Assembly: GCA_009617715.1 (NCBI GenBank)
Contig: VTFK01000264.1
Location: 310,001 to 374,000, forward strand
Source: Plectrocnemia conspersa
Lineage: Eukaryota > Arthropoda > Insecta > Trichoptera > Polycentropodidae
Length of the DNA: 64,000 bases
Reading direction: 5' to 3'
Part shown: piece by piece, positions 12,081 to 25,294 of the stretch
How positions within the stretch are numbered: position 1 is the stretch's first letter
How the letters are laid out: each line of letters opens with the position of its first letter
The notes under the pieces: model-generated
The model's database searches: none
What the model was told of the DNA's origin: nothing
What the model saw: the letters and a program-made list of their open reading frames with translations, nothing else
Translations under genes and position numbers: made by a program

Positions 12081-15000
12081 TAATGATTGATATAAAGAAT
12101 CGTATATTCTATTGCCACTATCATGTACATACATATCAGCATCAGTTTCTTCATTATTAGTAGATTTTTCTCTTGTAATCAGTCAATAAATTATCAGAAT
12201 AAATTTATATTTAATGATTAAAAGTTAAACTTTTTTAAACCAACTCGCGCGATCAATTGTCTTGTCTTCAAATCAGATCAGCATTTGAAGAAAATTTCTA
12301 AACTGTTACTGATTACATTTTTACTATCAGTAAAGTCAACTCAGCTATATAATAATTAAAAAGGAAAGATCCCGATAGACTTATTGTCAAATTCCTTTTT
12401 ATAAAAAATATTGAGTTACATCTTTATCTTTAACTAAGTTTGCACTTGACTTAATCTTCAATACACGGTGTCATATTATTTGATAAGCCGATTTAATCGA
12501 CTACCAGGTGAAGTTTTACTACAAAAACTTATCTGTAACTTATCTGTTTTTAATAATTGTAAACATATTTTTTTCTTTTTTCTTTTTATTTTATTATTTA
12601 GTTCACAATGTTTACACACGTGTTCGCATCGAATTATTATTAAAGCTACTCGATATACAGTAGCTCTTTAGCTCGATTTTATACGTAGGATTAAGAAAAT
12701 CTAAAAAAGTTTTTTCATTTTAAAATTAAAAAAATGTTTGCGGGTCGGCGAAACACGTGAACGTGTGAACACATTAGACACACGCCAAGTCAAGGACTAA
12801 CTGAATACCGAGAAATATTATGTCAAGGATTAACCTCATTCTTAAATTAGAATCAAAATATTTCGTTATACTGAGATTAGTATTCGTTACAATAAAAACA
12901 TTTTGTATGAAAGTTTATCGGGGACCAATTGAAAATTTGTTGTACTGGGAATTTTGTTGTTTCTGTATTCTTTACAAAAATATTTCACTGTAAAATTAAT
13001 TGGTGAAAGTAAAAAAAAATCAATATATGCATATAAAAGATTGCTTCGAGAAATATCATACAATGGACAAATATAAGCAAACATCCAGTATATAAATATG
13101 TAATTAATGTACAAATAATACATTCATACATAAATTTAATACATCAAAATAATAAATAAAACATCAAATTAACTAAATATTATATACAAGGATAGAGCGA
13201 AACATTCTTTCTTTTGTCATTGTATTCTTGAGTGTTTTTTTTCAACATCTGGAACGGGTACAGGGTTTACCCTAAATAATACGTAAGAAGCATATTAAAT
13301 AAATTGGACCGCAGTAGATTCAATATGAAAAAAGTTGTAAAATCTAAACTCTCAGTTTTAAAAGCGAGAGACATTAATCTACGGAAGTTTAGTTTTTATT
13401 TCAAGCGGATGTGGATCCATCGCTACTCAAATATTTTGGATTGCTTGCCTTTAAATACAATATTTTTTAGATTATATTCTTAAGTAACGATGGGGAGATC
13501 TATCTTTTAGCATATTTGACATATTTGTTTTAATAATAAATATGTACATAACATACATTATACTCGCGTAGCACGTGTCTTTCGGCGCATATATAGCGTT
13601 CTATTAACGGATGCTACTTTAGAAGGGGAACGTATTTTAAAATGTCTTTATTTAACTCCTACTCCTTGTTCGTGAATATCTGATAGAACTTATAAGCACT
13701 ATACAGCTCCTCAAAGTGTTTCAATTTAATTTTATATAAAATTCATTCGGTTCAGAATGTACAGTTGCCACTCTACCAATTAACGATCGTAGTTCTTCCC
13801 CTCTTATATGAATGCTGTTTTTAATTAATGAACATGCGGGCGATGTTAAATTATTAATTGAATTGAGTGATAAGACGATATTAAAAATATGTTTAATGGT
13901 AGATTACACTTAACCTAGAAATCTAACTGAATCATTGCAATATATGAGGGGTTTTAATAAAAAAAACGTGTTTTATGGAAATAAATGCCATTTTATAGAG
14001 CTATGTCATTAGGTTAAAATCTAGTTTGTTAGATGTTATATGAATTAGTTTAAAGTTGTTTTTCTAAAAAACATGTGTTTAGAGAAACACTTTTAAAATT
14101 AAAATATTGAATTTGCATATTGTATTGTATAAATTGATCTAAAAAAACGCCAATGATTTTTTAGAAACATCCATGAAGTTTCAGTCCAAATTTGAGCCCA
14201 CGTGCAAAAATGAAAAAAAAATCTAGACAGTTTTATAACCCACCGTTTTCAATATTCGGTTGATACCTTCTATTCCGGAATTGAAGAAGCACTTCCGTAT
14301 CATTTGGCTCTGTAGACTTCACAAAATTCCCTGGAGACATTTTTCGAATGTAGTGCACCCATCAATCTAAAACAGCATTTGTATGGCATACACCCCTAAG
14401 GGTTGTTCACATTTATATTTATATATAGTCCTCATCGGTAAAATGTCTCTCATGTAATTATAATTGTGGTGACACATTCTTCACCAAGGGTAATTGTTTT
14501 TACCCTTAAGCCGATTTATTGCACCCATTTCGACGAATTTTTAAAAAGTTTTAATTTATACATTGGTTGTAACGTGACACGATTTACGAACATATAATAA
14601 TATAGATTTTTTTACTCAAACTAAATTGTGGACCATTTGGTATTATATTAAAACTTTTATAAATATTTTCACCACGAAAGCTGACGGTCAACTGGCTAGA
14701 TAACCACTCAAAAACAATATTGACTCCTAAATAAGTGATTAGGAGTTCAGAGAAACCAACCAATAAATTACGAATATATATTTTAAATTCTTGGACACCA
14801 AAAAATTCATTCATTATTCATAATGAATTTTTCTATTATTTATAGCTTTAATATTGCATATTCGAATAGTTGAAATTAACGAATATTTGGAAACTATTAG
14901 TTTTTTACCAATCCAGAAATAAAGGCCAGTATTTGATCACGTGATTGACATTGCTTTATGGCGTTCAATTGTTTTCATGCCGCCTCTGGTTGTTATATCG

Positions 15001-15242
15001 ATTGATTTTTATTTTTATTTTAACGGTATAAGACAAATCATTAAATCTAATTCATTATCAGACACTATACATACGTAGGTTAAATAGGTTAACATTAAAC
15101 AAAGACAAGATTTTAGAATATTATTTCATCTTTCTTTTTAAATAATTAATATTTATCAAAATAAATATTTAATGCCTTAAAATTTTACATAAACATTGTT
15201 TTATTATTACAAAACTAATAGAAATATATTTTTTCTTCTCAG
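12081..15242. other. AT-rich stretch before pico exons
   Basis: Presumed intron or upstream region of pico. It contains no recognised coding exon or intact element. A somewhat GC-richer patch at about 14250-14530 may be transposon debris. Confidence 0.3.
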
Positions 15243-18200
15243 GGTTTGGACAGCGTACCTAGTCCTAAAGAAGTTGAGATCGACATGCTGAAGCCGCTCT
15301 GTACTGAAATTTCAACCCCACGGATTGATTCATACAGGTTTTCAATGGCGAATCTGGAGGATTCGCAGGAAGTAGACCTGGACGCCATTCTAACGGAACT
15401 AAGCGATTTAGAGAAGAAGTACGTGGACATTAAAAGGAATTCATTTCCACTGAACGCACAAACCAATAATAAAGCACCGCAATCGGGTAAGAGATATTTA
15501 TCCATCGTATTAGTAAACATATATAATAAATCAGATTTAAACATATTTGCACTCTCAGATGCAGTCAATCAATCGAATCCGATCCAGAACTTGTCCAATA
15601 ATTTAAATCCGTCCGCAGTACTACCGCAGCGGACCGATTCTCCCGATAACGATTCAGCTTTCAGCGATACTGTAAGTATATTTTAAATATTATACATATT
15701 TAAAAATATATTTGTAATGATTCTATAAAATATGTTTGCTGTTTTAGGTGTCGATGTTGTCTAGTGAATCGTCAACTTCGAGCGGCGCTAGCACTGCCAA
15801 TAAGCCGTCTGGATTGCCGTTGTATCACACAAAGGTGCTTATTACCAACACTCCTTCTGTTTCTTGATTATATTGATCCACGTGCACCATACTATTTAGC
15901 TCCTCTAGAATATAATCTAAAATATTAAGTGCCACAGACATAGACGATCCGTCGAAGTTTAGTCAAAGTCACCGTACGGATACAAAAGTTATTTGACATT
16001 TTTGCTTTATGCATTTCCTTACAGAGTTTAAATATCTTTTCTTATGAATAGATATTTGTTGTTAAATTACTATGCATGTATTTTAATTTTTCTGCTCATA
16101 AAATTTACTATGAGAGAAGCATTCATATCTCAAGTAAATATTTGTCATATTGAACGAATATCCTTGTGATTTAGCCAATTAATCAGATTCTGTAAATAAA
16201 TATATTCTCACCTTTAAGTGTGCCAGTTAGGACCACACACGTGTTCAATGCCTTCCCAAATAACCGTGTTCAATTGCATATATTTGGTAGACCCAAATTT
16301 CTCAGCAACTTAATAAGGCTACTAATCTTAGTGTTTGTTGTAATCCACTTGAAACCTGTAGCTTCTTCTTTATTCATTATCTAGTCAATGAATATGTGCG
16401 CTTAGGACAGAAATTTAAAAAATTATAGGTTATTTCCTTTTTCATAACTTAATTAACCTAAAATTTTAGGATGCCGCTTTTATGGCAAAACAAGAAAAAA
16501 TTCGCCTTGCCTTGGAGAAGATGAAGAAAGCGTCCATAAAGAAGTTGTTTATTAAAGCATTTACTATTGACGGCTCTTCGAAGAGCTTGCTCGTCGATGA
16601 AAAGATGACATGCGGATACGTCACTAGGCTGCTGGCCGATAAGAACCACGTGCTTATGGATCCGAAATGGGCACTAGTTGAACATCTGACTGATCTACAT
16701 ATGGGTAATTATATTCTACTTTACATCTACTTACATCATAAATCGACAAATTACTAAGTATTGCATACGGTTTTTAGAACGAATATTTGAAGATCATGAA
16801 ATCTTGGTAGACAATTTGATGTTGTGGGCTCGAGATTCAAAGAATAAGATATATTTTGTAGAGAGGCCGGAAAAGGTGGCTCTGTTCCACAACCCCGAAA
16901 AGTATCTTATTGGTGACTATAATAAAAGTATGTAGTTATATCTTTAAAAATGTCTTAAAACCATGGCTAACTTTTATAAATTATTTTCATTTTTAGATAA
17001 TCATAATGAACAAGATGAGCATTCTCGAGGGGTGCTTATAGAAGAGTTTTTCAATCAAACACCGTCTGCAGACGGTCAAACTCCAGCCGATATCTTAACC
17101 GATGGCACGACTTTTGCCAATAATCCAACTCCTCATGTCGAAGGACCACTGTTCATTAAAAGTGATGTTAAAAAAGGATGGAAAAAATACCATTGTGTCA
17201 TTAAGCCCACTGGTTAGTGTTCATTGTAAAGAAGATCATGTACCAGACAATAGCAAGCGCTTAATATATATTTAATATAGCAAATGCGAAAACAGCCTTT
17301 TGTGAGTATTTATGGCTTGTATAATCTATTTTTCTGTTTGTCCCATCAGGATTGTATTATTACCCCAAGGATAAGTCGAAGACGAAGGAGATGGTGTGCT
17401 TGGGAAGTTTCGGCGTCAATGAGGTTTACTCTGGAATCAATTGGAGGAAGAAATATAAGGCTCCGACGAACTTTTGCTTTGCTCTAAAACATCCGAGGCT
17501 CCAGCAACCGAAGTGCGTGAAGTACATCAAATTTTTGTGTGCAGAAGATAGAGAAACTTTTGAAAGATGGACAACGGCTCTCAGGATAGTCAAGGTGAAT
17601 AGAAATTTAATAAATTAATACCATTTTGAAATGTATGTACTTATTTTTTTGGCAACTTATAGCATGGTAAACCATTGTTGGATAATTACCGAGCTCTAAC
17701 CGATGATATGGCACAGGATGATCTCGATCAGTTGGCTCACGCTCGATCTTGCTCAGTAAGAAATTAATTCAGTATTAAACTGATATACCTAAGTTTAATT
17801 TATTGTAATAATATGTTTATTATTTTAGGTTATGTCCATAACACATAATAATATTGGACCTTTGAGGCACTTCCCTGTAGAAAGTCCAGTGTCTGATAAC
17901 CAGACTAAGATTTATAGCGAAGGAAGCATAACCTCATCAGATATAAGTTCCGGAAGGTAATTATTATTAAATTATTACTTACTAGTGTGGGCTATGGCTA
18001 CAGCATTTTCGCTGGTTTTGAGAACAAAAGCAGTATCTATCCCATCATGGCAGTTGCGGTGTTCCAATCTGTTGGGATGTTTTATTAATAGTAAAGTCTG
18101 ATACCCCTTCATGACACATTTCTCTCAGACTTATCATACCAGCACGATTGACTAGTGGTATAGTTGATTGCAAATACCGCAAAGACCTGGCTTCGAATCC

Positions 18201-21200
18201 CATGTGTTGATCAATTTCTATCGTGTCTGAGAGATCATAATTAATGATTAATATGTGATTATAGTTCCGATCAATCATGGCAGATTAGGTTTTCCTAGAT
18301 TTTCCTTATCTCACAGATATATAAAAAAAACGAGCTAGGTCTTGCATAGTGACATCTATTGATTGTAAGCTGTAATAATAATTTATTATTAATAAGAATA
18401 TATGTAATTGATTTACAGACTGATTTCAATCTTGTGAATGACATGCATTAGCCCAATGAACTGAAAGTTCATTGGGCTAATGCATGTCATCTACAGGATA
18501 ACGTTTGTTATATTACAATAGATGATTTACAATAGATAAATATATTTAAACTATTTTAATTTTTATACATTAGGTTGTCGTCCTGCACATCATCAAGTAG
18601 TTCCAGTGGATGTATGTCGGATAGTGCACCTTCAGGAAATGATGGAAGCGCTTTCGATTCAGAATATTCAACAGGTTAATACATATTACTTACTGCCACT
18701 TTTCCTATCCTTAGCTTTTTTATTGACATTAATATCTTTTTGTAATTAATCTTTGACAATAAATTAAGTATTTAATGCATATTATACATTGTTTAGGAAC
18801 AATTAAGCGAAAGCCTTCAATGAAGCCAAATATACCCTTGACAAATATGACAAGACAATTGAAAGAAATGGCCGATTCAGTTTCGTGCTCTTCGTATTCC
18901 AGCATCGGTAGTTCAATTGATCATTTATCAACTTCAGCAGCTTATACCAATACTGGTTAGTTAAATTATATTATGAACTTACTTATAGTACAATATATAT
19001 AAAATTACTTAAAAAACGCTTATTTTATAGGTACTCTTACAAGGCGAACTAACCGCAGAAAATCTATACAATCAAACAACACCGACGACAGCTCGGGATC
19101 TGGAACTCTGAAAAAGCACAAGTTGATAACCAATCGTGGATCAGTCGGTAAGTTTTGTGTGAAAATGAACTTTTTAAAGTAAGCCGTATTAATTTATTAT
19201 TTGTTTCGTAGAATCCATGACTTCGTCTCACAGTTCCAACAGCGGTTCCATCACTCCGCTTCAGTCCATATCATTACGCGATATATTGTACAATGCTGTA
19301 AACGGGAAGCAATCACTGACAAATTTAAAAAGTCCATTTGCGAATAACGTTCATCATTTTCAAGATAGCGACTTAAAGTTGGATATATTGCCATCGCAAG
19401 ATGAGTCAATTGTCGATTCAAAAGAAAAATCAGACACTGAAATCTTGATTGATGATCTATCAGAGGAGGCTATTCAAAATCTACCTCTTCCTCCACCACC
19501 GTCGAGCTTCAACAAAATTAACTATGATCCAATGTTTTGTTCGACACTAAGCCTCGAATCTTTGCCGCCGCCTCCACCAGAAGAGCAGTCTTTAGAATGT
19601 ATGTTAAACTTAATTTTTAATATAAATACATATTACATCCAAGATATTAAATCATACATACATGATCGAGTAAATCAAGGATCAAATTTGACTCGTTTCA
19701 TTCATATTTTCAGGTTGTAACTTGAGCGATTCACAGCTAAGTCTTTCGAATTTACCACCGCCGCCGTCACTAACTGATTTATTGAGTCAATTTGATATCA
19801 ATGATGTTGACGTTACAGACGATCCATGTCGAAGCTTAAAGTTTAATGCACAAGATGACTTGCAAGTCAATATGTCTGTGAGTATAAATTAAATTTATTG
19901 TAATAGGGTGATTGGGATGAAAAATCTAATTATTTTAATCTGCAAATATGTATAATTGAGCATAAGAGAAGCATTAAACTCAAGACGATTTCTCTCATAT
20001 TGAATGAACGTCCTTGTGTATTATTTATTGTCATCATGAAGACAAAGCAAATTGGTTAATATAGCATCAAAAAACTGGTTTCATTGTCTTTTACAACTTC
20101 AAATCAAATTATTGGAAATCTCATTACTAAGTTTATTTATTGATATATTATTTAAGTACCTACATAATATTTAAAAATTTGCAGCAGAAAAGTCCTGTAA
20201 AGTTTCAATTCGTTGGTTGTTAGTATAACAGAGACACTAAGCGTATCAGCATTGTGCTGCTAATAGCAAGACACTCAGTCATTATCAATGATATACCAAC
20301 TCATAGGAGTACCATTTTAAGGCTTTCATTAGACTCACCTTCATACGTATTTGTAGATCCTAATATTGATATTGTTTTAATACCATATTTTTTTATTTCA
20401 GTTCAATCAAAGCAAAGACAATGATAAGTATTCAGTTCCTAGTTTGAGAAAAGCAGTAGATGTAGGCTATCGTCAAATTTTACAAAAACCAAAGATTATT
20501 TCTAATCAAAATTCGATTATAGAGAATGCGTATTTGCAATATCAGAATGTGAACGATATAAAGAGCGAATACGATAGAGCGTCTAGTCCTATAATATTAC
20601 GTAAAAAACAAAACGAAATCGAAACGTCGATCACCGATAATATCAAGTCGCCCACGATTCGCAAGAAGCAAGTGAGCTTCACTGACATGCCTCAAACCAT
20701 ACCAGATGAAGACTGCGCGCAATACGTGAATATGATGAATTTGAAACCATTGCCGCCTAAGAGAAACGAAAACACCAGGTTATCTCTGCCGAAGAAACTC
20801 ACCGACTCTACATCGAATCCTCCTAAGAATTTCATACTCGATTTACAGAGGGTCATGAATAAGAAGTGGCAGGTGGCTCAGAAGTGTAAATTGGAACCGA
20901 CTACTACACCGCACGAGGTCTTGGGCTTTCGGGAGTATCCATATCCGATTCTGACCAACGACTACAAGGAGACAAACGTTTCTAATTGGGTGCAGGAGCA
21001 TTATGGGCGACCATCGCCGAAGCTTTACGAAAACATGATATCGAACGTGGAGAACGATTATAGCGTGGCTAGTTACACTTGCAACAGACCTCTGACTGGG
21101 GTCACGCCGCCTCAGGTGGAATACGACGAGATCGTGAAATGCAAAAAAGAGACCGCCTCCTCCGATTCCGAAAAGGAGCGAGAGCACACAGCTCACTGTA

Positions 21201-21229
21201 TCCGTGCAGAAGATGCACTGAACACCTGA
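15243..21229 (+). CDS. pico: MRL-family adaptor (pico / RIAM / lamellipodin), 5' end missing
   Basis: Fifteen exons: 15243-15486, 15559-15671, 15748-15834, 16470-16704, 16778-16927, 16997-17212, 17350-17594, 17663-17755, 17829-17956, 18574-18674, 18797-18955, 19031-19147, 19212-19598, 19714-19877, 20402-21229 (TGA). All junctions are GT-AG and every phase agrees, giving 1,088 residues. Order in this fragment: acidic helix with DLDAILTELSDLEKKY (~50-65), Ser-rich linker, coiled coil KQEKIRLALEKMKKA (~155-169), Ras-association domain (~170-272), PH domain from GPLFIKS to the ERWTTALRIVK helix (~325-430), Ser-rich tail, then LPLPPPP, SLPPPPPEE and NLPPPPSL motifs of the kind bound by Ena/VASP EVH1 domains and profilin. 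Coiled coil-RA-PH in tandem defines the MRL family, which links Ras/Rap GTPases and membrane phosphoinositides to actin at the leading edge. The first exon is not recognised; GGT at 15243 follows an acceptor, so translation begins upstream or at ATG 15284. The identification is secure; the symbol follows Drosophila. Confidence 0.93.
16105..16175. repeat. Short dispersed repeat in pico introns, copy 1
   Basis: GAGAGAAGCATTCATATCTC, then TCATATTGAACGAATATCCT and TGTG. A related order appears at 19960-20020 (AGAGAAGCATTAAACTCAAG, then TCATATTGAATGAACGTCCT and TGTG). Family unknown; may be SINE remnants. Confidence 0.5.
16470..17594 (+). other. pico: RA-PH module exons of pico
   Basis: These four exons hold the diagnostic core. 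16470-16704 encodes the coiled coil and the start of the RA domain (KKLFIKAFTIDGSSKSLLVD). 16778-16927 completes RA (the LMLWARDSKNKIYFVERPEK region). 16997-17212 carries an acidic linker and the first PH strands (KGWKKYHCVI). 17350-17594 carries the rest of PH (LYYYPKDKSK, then CAEDRETFERWTTALRI). Introns are phase 1 inside the module and phase 0 at its C-terminal border. In MRL proteins RA and PH fold as one unit, which fits their encoding in adjacent exons. Confidence 0.9.
17985..18370 (+). mobile_element. tRNA-derived SINE candidate in a pico intron
   Basis: GACTAGTGGTATAGTTG (18148-18164) resembles a pol III A box, and GGCTTCGAATCCC, about 35 bp later, is one mismatch from the B box GGTTCGAATCC. 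Sequence on both sides is more GC-rich than the host intron. TCTCTCAGAC (18119-18128) and its complement GTCTGAGAGA further flank the tRNA-like part. Boundaries are approximate, and I could not define a TSD. Confidence 0.5.
18438..18490. repeat. Perfect hairpin, 25-bp arms, 3-nt loop
   Basis: The arm 18438-18462 (ATGACATGCATTAGCCCAAT...) is exactly complementary to 18466-18490 around GAA. It lies in the same pico intron as the SINE candidate, 84 bp before the next exon at 18574. Confidence 0.95.
19960..20025. repeat. Short dispersed repeat in pico introns, copy 2
   Basis: Same orientation and order as the copy at 16105-16175, in the intron before the last pico exon. The following 20200-20340 is GC-richer and may belong to the same decayed element. 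Confidence 0.5.
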
Positions 21230-22382
21230 TTAATTATTACTTGAAAAATATACATACATTCGTAATAGGTGCTATTGTTATTGATTTAAAATCGCTTTCG
21301 ACGATGATATTTTGCAATGCATTTGATGAGTATGAAAACATGAAAATTGAATCGAAACTTTCATTTTATACAGTGCCAAGAATGAACGCTTCATTTATGA
21401 TGCAAACGTTATTGGTTCAATTCCCAATTCGGTAACAAAATTGAATTCTAATATAAAGTATGATTTATTTATATTACTATATATTACTATATCTGTTGTT
21501 GTGATTCAAGGTAATGCTTGAATATTTGATCTATTTGGCTGGTTTAGATTATACATAACTTACATTATTCACATAATTAAACGTCAAGAGCAATGAAAAA
21601 AATACTTTTATTATTTTTATGCATTTTTACCACTAATTTTTGATATGCGTTCAATACGATGAACATGTCTTATTGCTTAAATGTATAATATGTGTAAACG
21701 TCTCGATTTTATAATATTCATCTACATGAAAATAATTCAAGCATATACATACATGTATTTTATATATTGTTACTAATGTAACATAAACTGAGTGTATAAT
21801 TTTATATAATGGATGTGCTTCTATGTGTAAAAAAATGGTATGGTAAATTTTAAGATATGTGACTTGACGTATGGATTTTGATTGTAAATTGTAAGCAAAT
21901 GCACAATAAGAAAGAGGTGATTTATACATGGGAATGCGATTTTACGGATAGTTGTAAGACGGACTTAGTATGTAACACAGATGGGCTGTGAGATGGTTAA
22001 GATTAAACTACGATGGAGGATGTATATAATTTTTATTTTTTCCTTTGCACAGTTTTACTATTTTATACATATTTATTTAATTGTAAGCGATGTACATGTA
22101 TTTTTAAAATGCGAATTTCAAACCTTTGCATAACGGAAGATCGGAAAACAATTATATTAGAGGCTTTTTAATAGACTGATTAACAAATTATTAATAGCTA
22201 AGTTTTTTTTATACGTAATATTTACAAAAATAATAACGAAAGCTTTGGAAATTATATTTAGTAAAATTTTAGACTTTTGGTCTCTACAACATATTAAAAT
22301 TGCTTTCTGTGTGGTGCCTTTTTTATACACATACGCATAATATTACTTAAATCGTAAATATTTTTTTTGTGGCAAATTATCA

Positions 22383-22388
22383 AATAAA
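22383..22388 (+). terminator. Candidate poly(A) signal for pico
   Basis: AATAAA lies about 1.15 kb after the pico stop codon; a second AATAAA is at 22791-22796. No AATAAA was noticed nearer the stop, so a long 3'UTR is inferred. The region 21230-23200 otherwise shows only AT-rich sequence without a gene. Confidence 0.3.
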
Positions 22389-22999
22389 AATTTGTCTTCC
22401 ATAATATACGATAGTTTGTTTAATCAGAAACAATCATCTCAAAATTTCAATTCCATTTTTACATAAAAATATTTTTGATTAACTTTATATTCAATATATG
22501 TATATACTACATATATACATGTAAAAGTATGTATTTTTTTTGTATATATTAATGTTTCTATAATGTTAAAATGTTTAATGTATATGTTAAAGAGAAACCA
22601 AATCTATTCTTAAATTATAATTATTTCGTCCATGGAGCACGGAAAATTTTACCAAAATAATGGAAAATTGAATTTGATCTGTGAAATGTCTGATTTTTGT
22701 ATCTGATATTAGCATTTATATATTCACTATGATTTTTTTATATTAAGAATTTACATTTGCACAAATGACGTTTTATATGAATTTTTCTAGAATAAAGTCT
22801 TTGAGACAATTTAAGCAAAATTTAAATGATTAATCTAATACTAAATGGTTCGTTTTTAGTAAAAAATTCAGTTAAACATTGCTAATTTAAAGGTAAATAT
22901 TTCGGATTGTTAAATTAGATAGTTAAATTTGAAAATTTACGCTAAAGTTACATAAAAAATATCATATTCTCCTTAAAAAGGTGGATATTGAAAGAAAAA

Positions 23000-24960
23000 A
23001 AAAACTTTTTTTACAGGGTATATACCGTTCTTTGTGCGAATTATATGTGACATTGAATCAGTGGTGTCTCATTAGGGTCTATTATTTTATTACTGTGTCC
23101 GTCTATATTACAGAATAATTTAGATTAAAAATGTAGAATCTTGACACTGCAATTCCAGTTCCTCTTCACGAGTCACCACTGTATTAAATACGGCTAATGA
23201 AATAAAAATTGCATTTTTTATAAATATGAAAATATATTTACTTGATGTATAATACATACATTAAAATACAGGGATAGACTCTGCGCAGATTTATGTATTA
23301 AATTTATTAAAGATTTTTTATTTGTATTGTTAAATGATTGGCTCAACAATTTTATGTAGATATATGTCCATTTGATTGCCATATTCATATATACAGAACC
23401 TAAATAGTATAGCATCAGAAAGTAATAAAAAGGGCTGTTTATTATGAAAAAAGTTTATTGAAATGTTGGTTTTAATAATTTTAATAATTTTTTATAAAGT
23501 TTACAATTGAATATGCATGGGATCAGTAGACGCTACATTTTTTTAAAAATAAATCTGCGAGTCAAGATTTTAGATAATCATTGGGCCAAAACGGATAATA
23601 AGCGAAGTTAAATTACATTCTTAAGTGTAATATTTGCTATATAAAATAATGGTGAATTTCGTATATCGATATAAATTATCCGTTCCAGACGTATGCAATT
23701 TATTTTCACGAAAAGCCAACATTGCATTCTAATTTAAACTAAGGTGTTGTTTCTATTTATATTCGATGAGTATAATGAATCTTTATTTTCTTATGAAGGT
23801 TCATGATTCAACTATTTGACTATGAAGTTGATATTGTAAAAAAATACTAATTATTCTATATTGATGTTTTGTATGTTTCTAATGGCTTTTGCCTCTATGG
23901 ATGTCGTTATGAGACCAACTTTTATACAAAATTTTCTTTACAACATAAATTAATAGTAATTGTATTGACTACTTAATACATATATTTATTAACAATTAAT
24001 TATTTTTAATGTTTAGATATATACATGTGCCATACTATAATTGTATACAAATATATGCATATGTATCCCTCACTATATATGGCCGATTCAAGTTAATTGT
24101 TCCAATTATATTCAACTAATCTGTTAACTCAAATTTCATATATATCGAGGGATAGGTTCATTATATAGCCGGTTTCAAAAGTCTATACATATTTAAAAAA
24201 TACCTTTCATTTTCATGAAAATTGATTCACTACTCAGTATGGACGTTTGAAACGCGCTATATTTACATATACATTTTAATTATAATTGATATATTAATTT
24301 CTAGTAGATATTATACGCTTTTTCGAAATATATACTTGACAAATTTAATTATCTTTTTATTTAAAATATCGTATTGACTTTCTTTTATTGTATATTGTTT
24401 ATAAAATTGTGGTTGTCAACCAAATATATAACCAAGCTTCCAGACACGCCTAGATAATACTAATGGCCTCGCATCGATAAGTATTGTTGTACATATTATT
24501 TATTATTATAGCGCAGTCACTCACAAATGGCTTTCAATAAAAGTTTGAATAAGAAGCGGAGTTAAGCAATAATTTGTTCTAAATAAGCCTTTCTATCCTA
24601 TTCAACAATATTTTGGTGATCCGCATGCTTTGAACTAAAGTGTCTTCAAGTTAAGCTCCTTGTTGACTAACCGATTCTTGGCACAATAAGCACACAGTCA
24701 AACCTTATTCAGAATAAAGAAACAGTCTTCCGTCCACTCGTCTTGAAATTAATGACATTCTGCATCTACTTTTCTTTTTTTAACATAGCCCCCGACATTC
24801 TTTCAAATTTATAAGCGATATTCCATATTTATGGGCACGGAACAAATCAACAATCACATAACAACTTGCATACACTTCCTCACGACGTCAACGCAAGCAA
24901 TAAACTGACAAATTTACTCAAATAGTTATTCCACACCGAGAAAGAGTATGTTATTATCAG
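23000..24960. other. AT-rich intergenic region between pico and EcKinase
   Basis: No gene, tRNA or bounded transposon recognised. Short frames such as 23218-23415 are chance products of base composition. Confidence 0.4.
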
Positions 24961-25000
24961 CAGGGCCGGTCCGAGAGGCAAGCAGTACAATTATCAGTAA
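24961..25000. mobile_element. Possible hAT terminus
   Basis: CAGGGCCGGTCCGAGAGGCA matches the CAGGGCCGGCCC-type start of several hAT families. Only this short GC-rich piece is seen, 330 bp upstream of the EcKinase start. Confidence 0.35.
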
Positions 25001-25234
25001 AAGTTTTGTAATAAATGAGCATGACGTTGACTATTCGATAATAGCATATCTTTCATTATACGTACGTATAATTTTCTGTGGTATAATTTGATGCCATTTA
25101 GTAGTTCTCACGACTTACGAGATTGATATTATAATGCTATAATGAGTGTTTGCTTAAAAATTCATAATAATACTATTAAATAAACTTGGGAATCAAAATA
25201 CAATTGAATTATAGGTTGACTATATTATAATACA

Positions 25235-25244
25235 TATATAAAAG
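25235..25244 (+). promoter_or_regulatory. TATA box of the EcKinase-like gene
   Basis: TATATAAAAG sits 51 bp before the ATG at 25295. Transcription start would then be near 25265-25272, leaving a very short 5'UTR. Inference from spacing and motif only. Confidence 0.45.
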
Positions 25245-25294
25245 ATGTAATAATTTTATTGTTAACATTTATCAACGAGAAGTGATTCAACAAT

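Noticed and set aside
15239..15568. 109-residue minus-strand frame
   Set aside because: Antisense shadow of the first visible pico exon.
18148..18210. A genuine tRNA gene
   Set aside because: A- and B-box-like motifs are present, but no paired acceptor stem or proper anticodon arm can be drawn; a SINE head fits better.
20843..21196. 117-residue minus-strand frame
   Set aside because: Shadow of the last pico exon, whose + frame is supported by phases and domain content.
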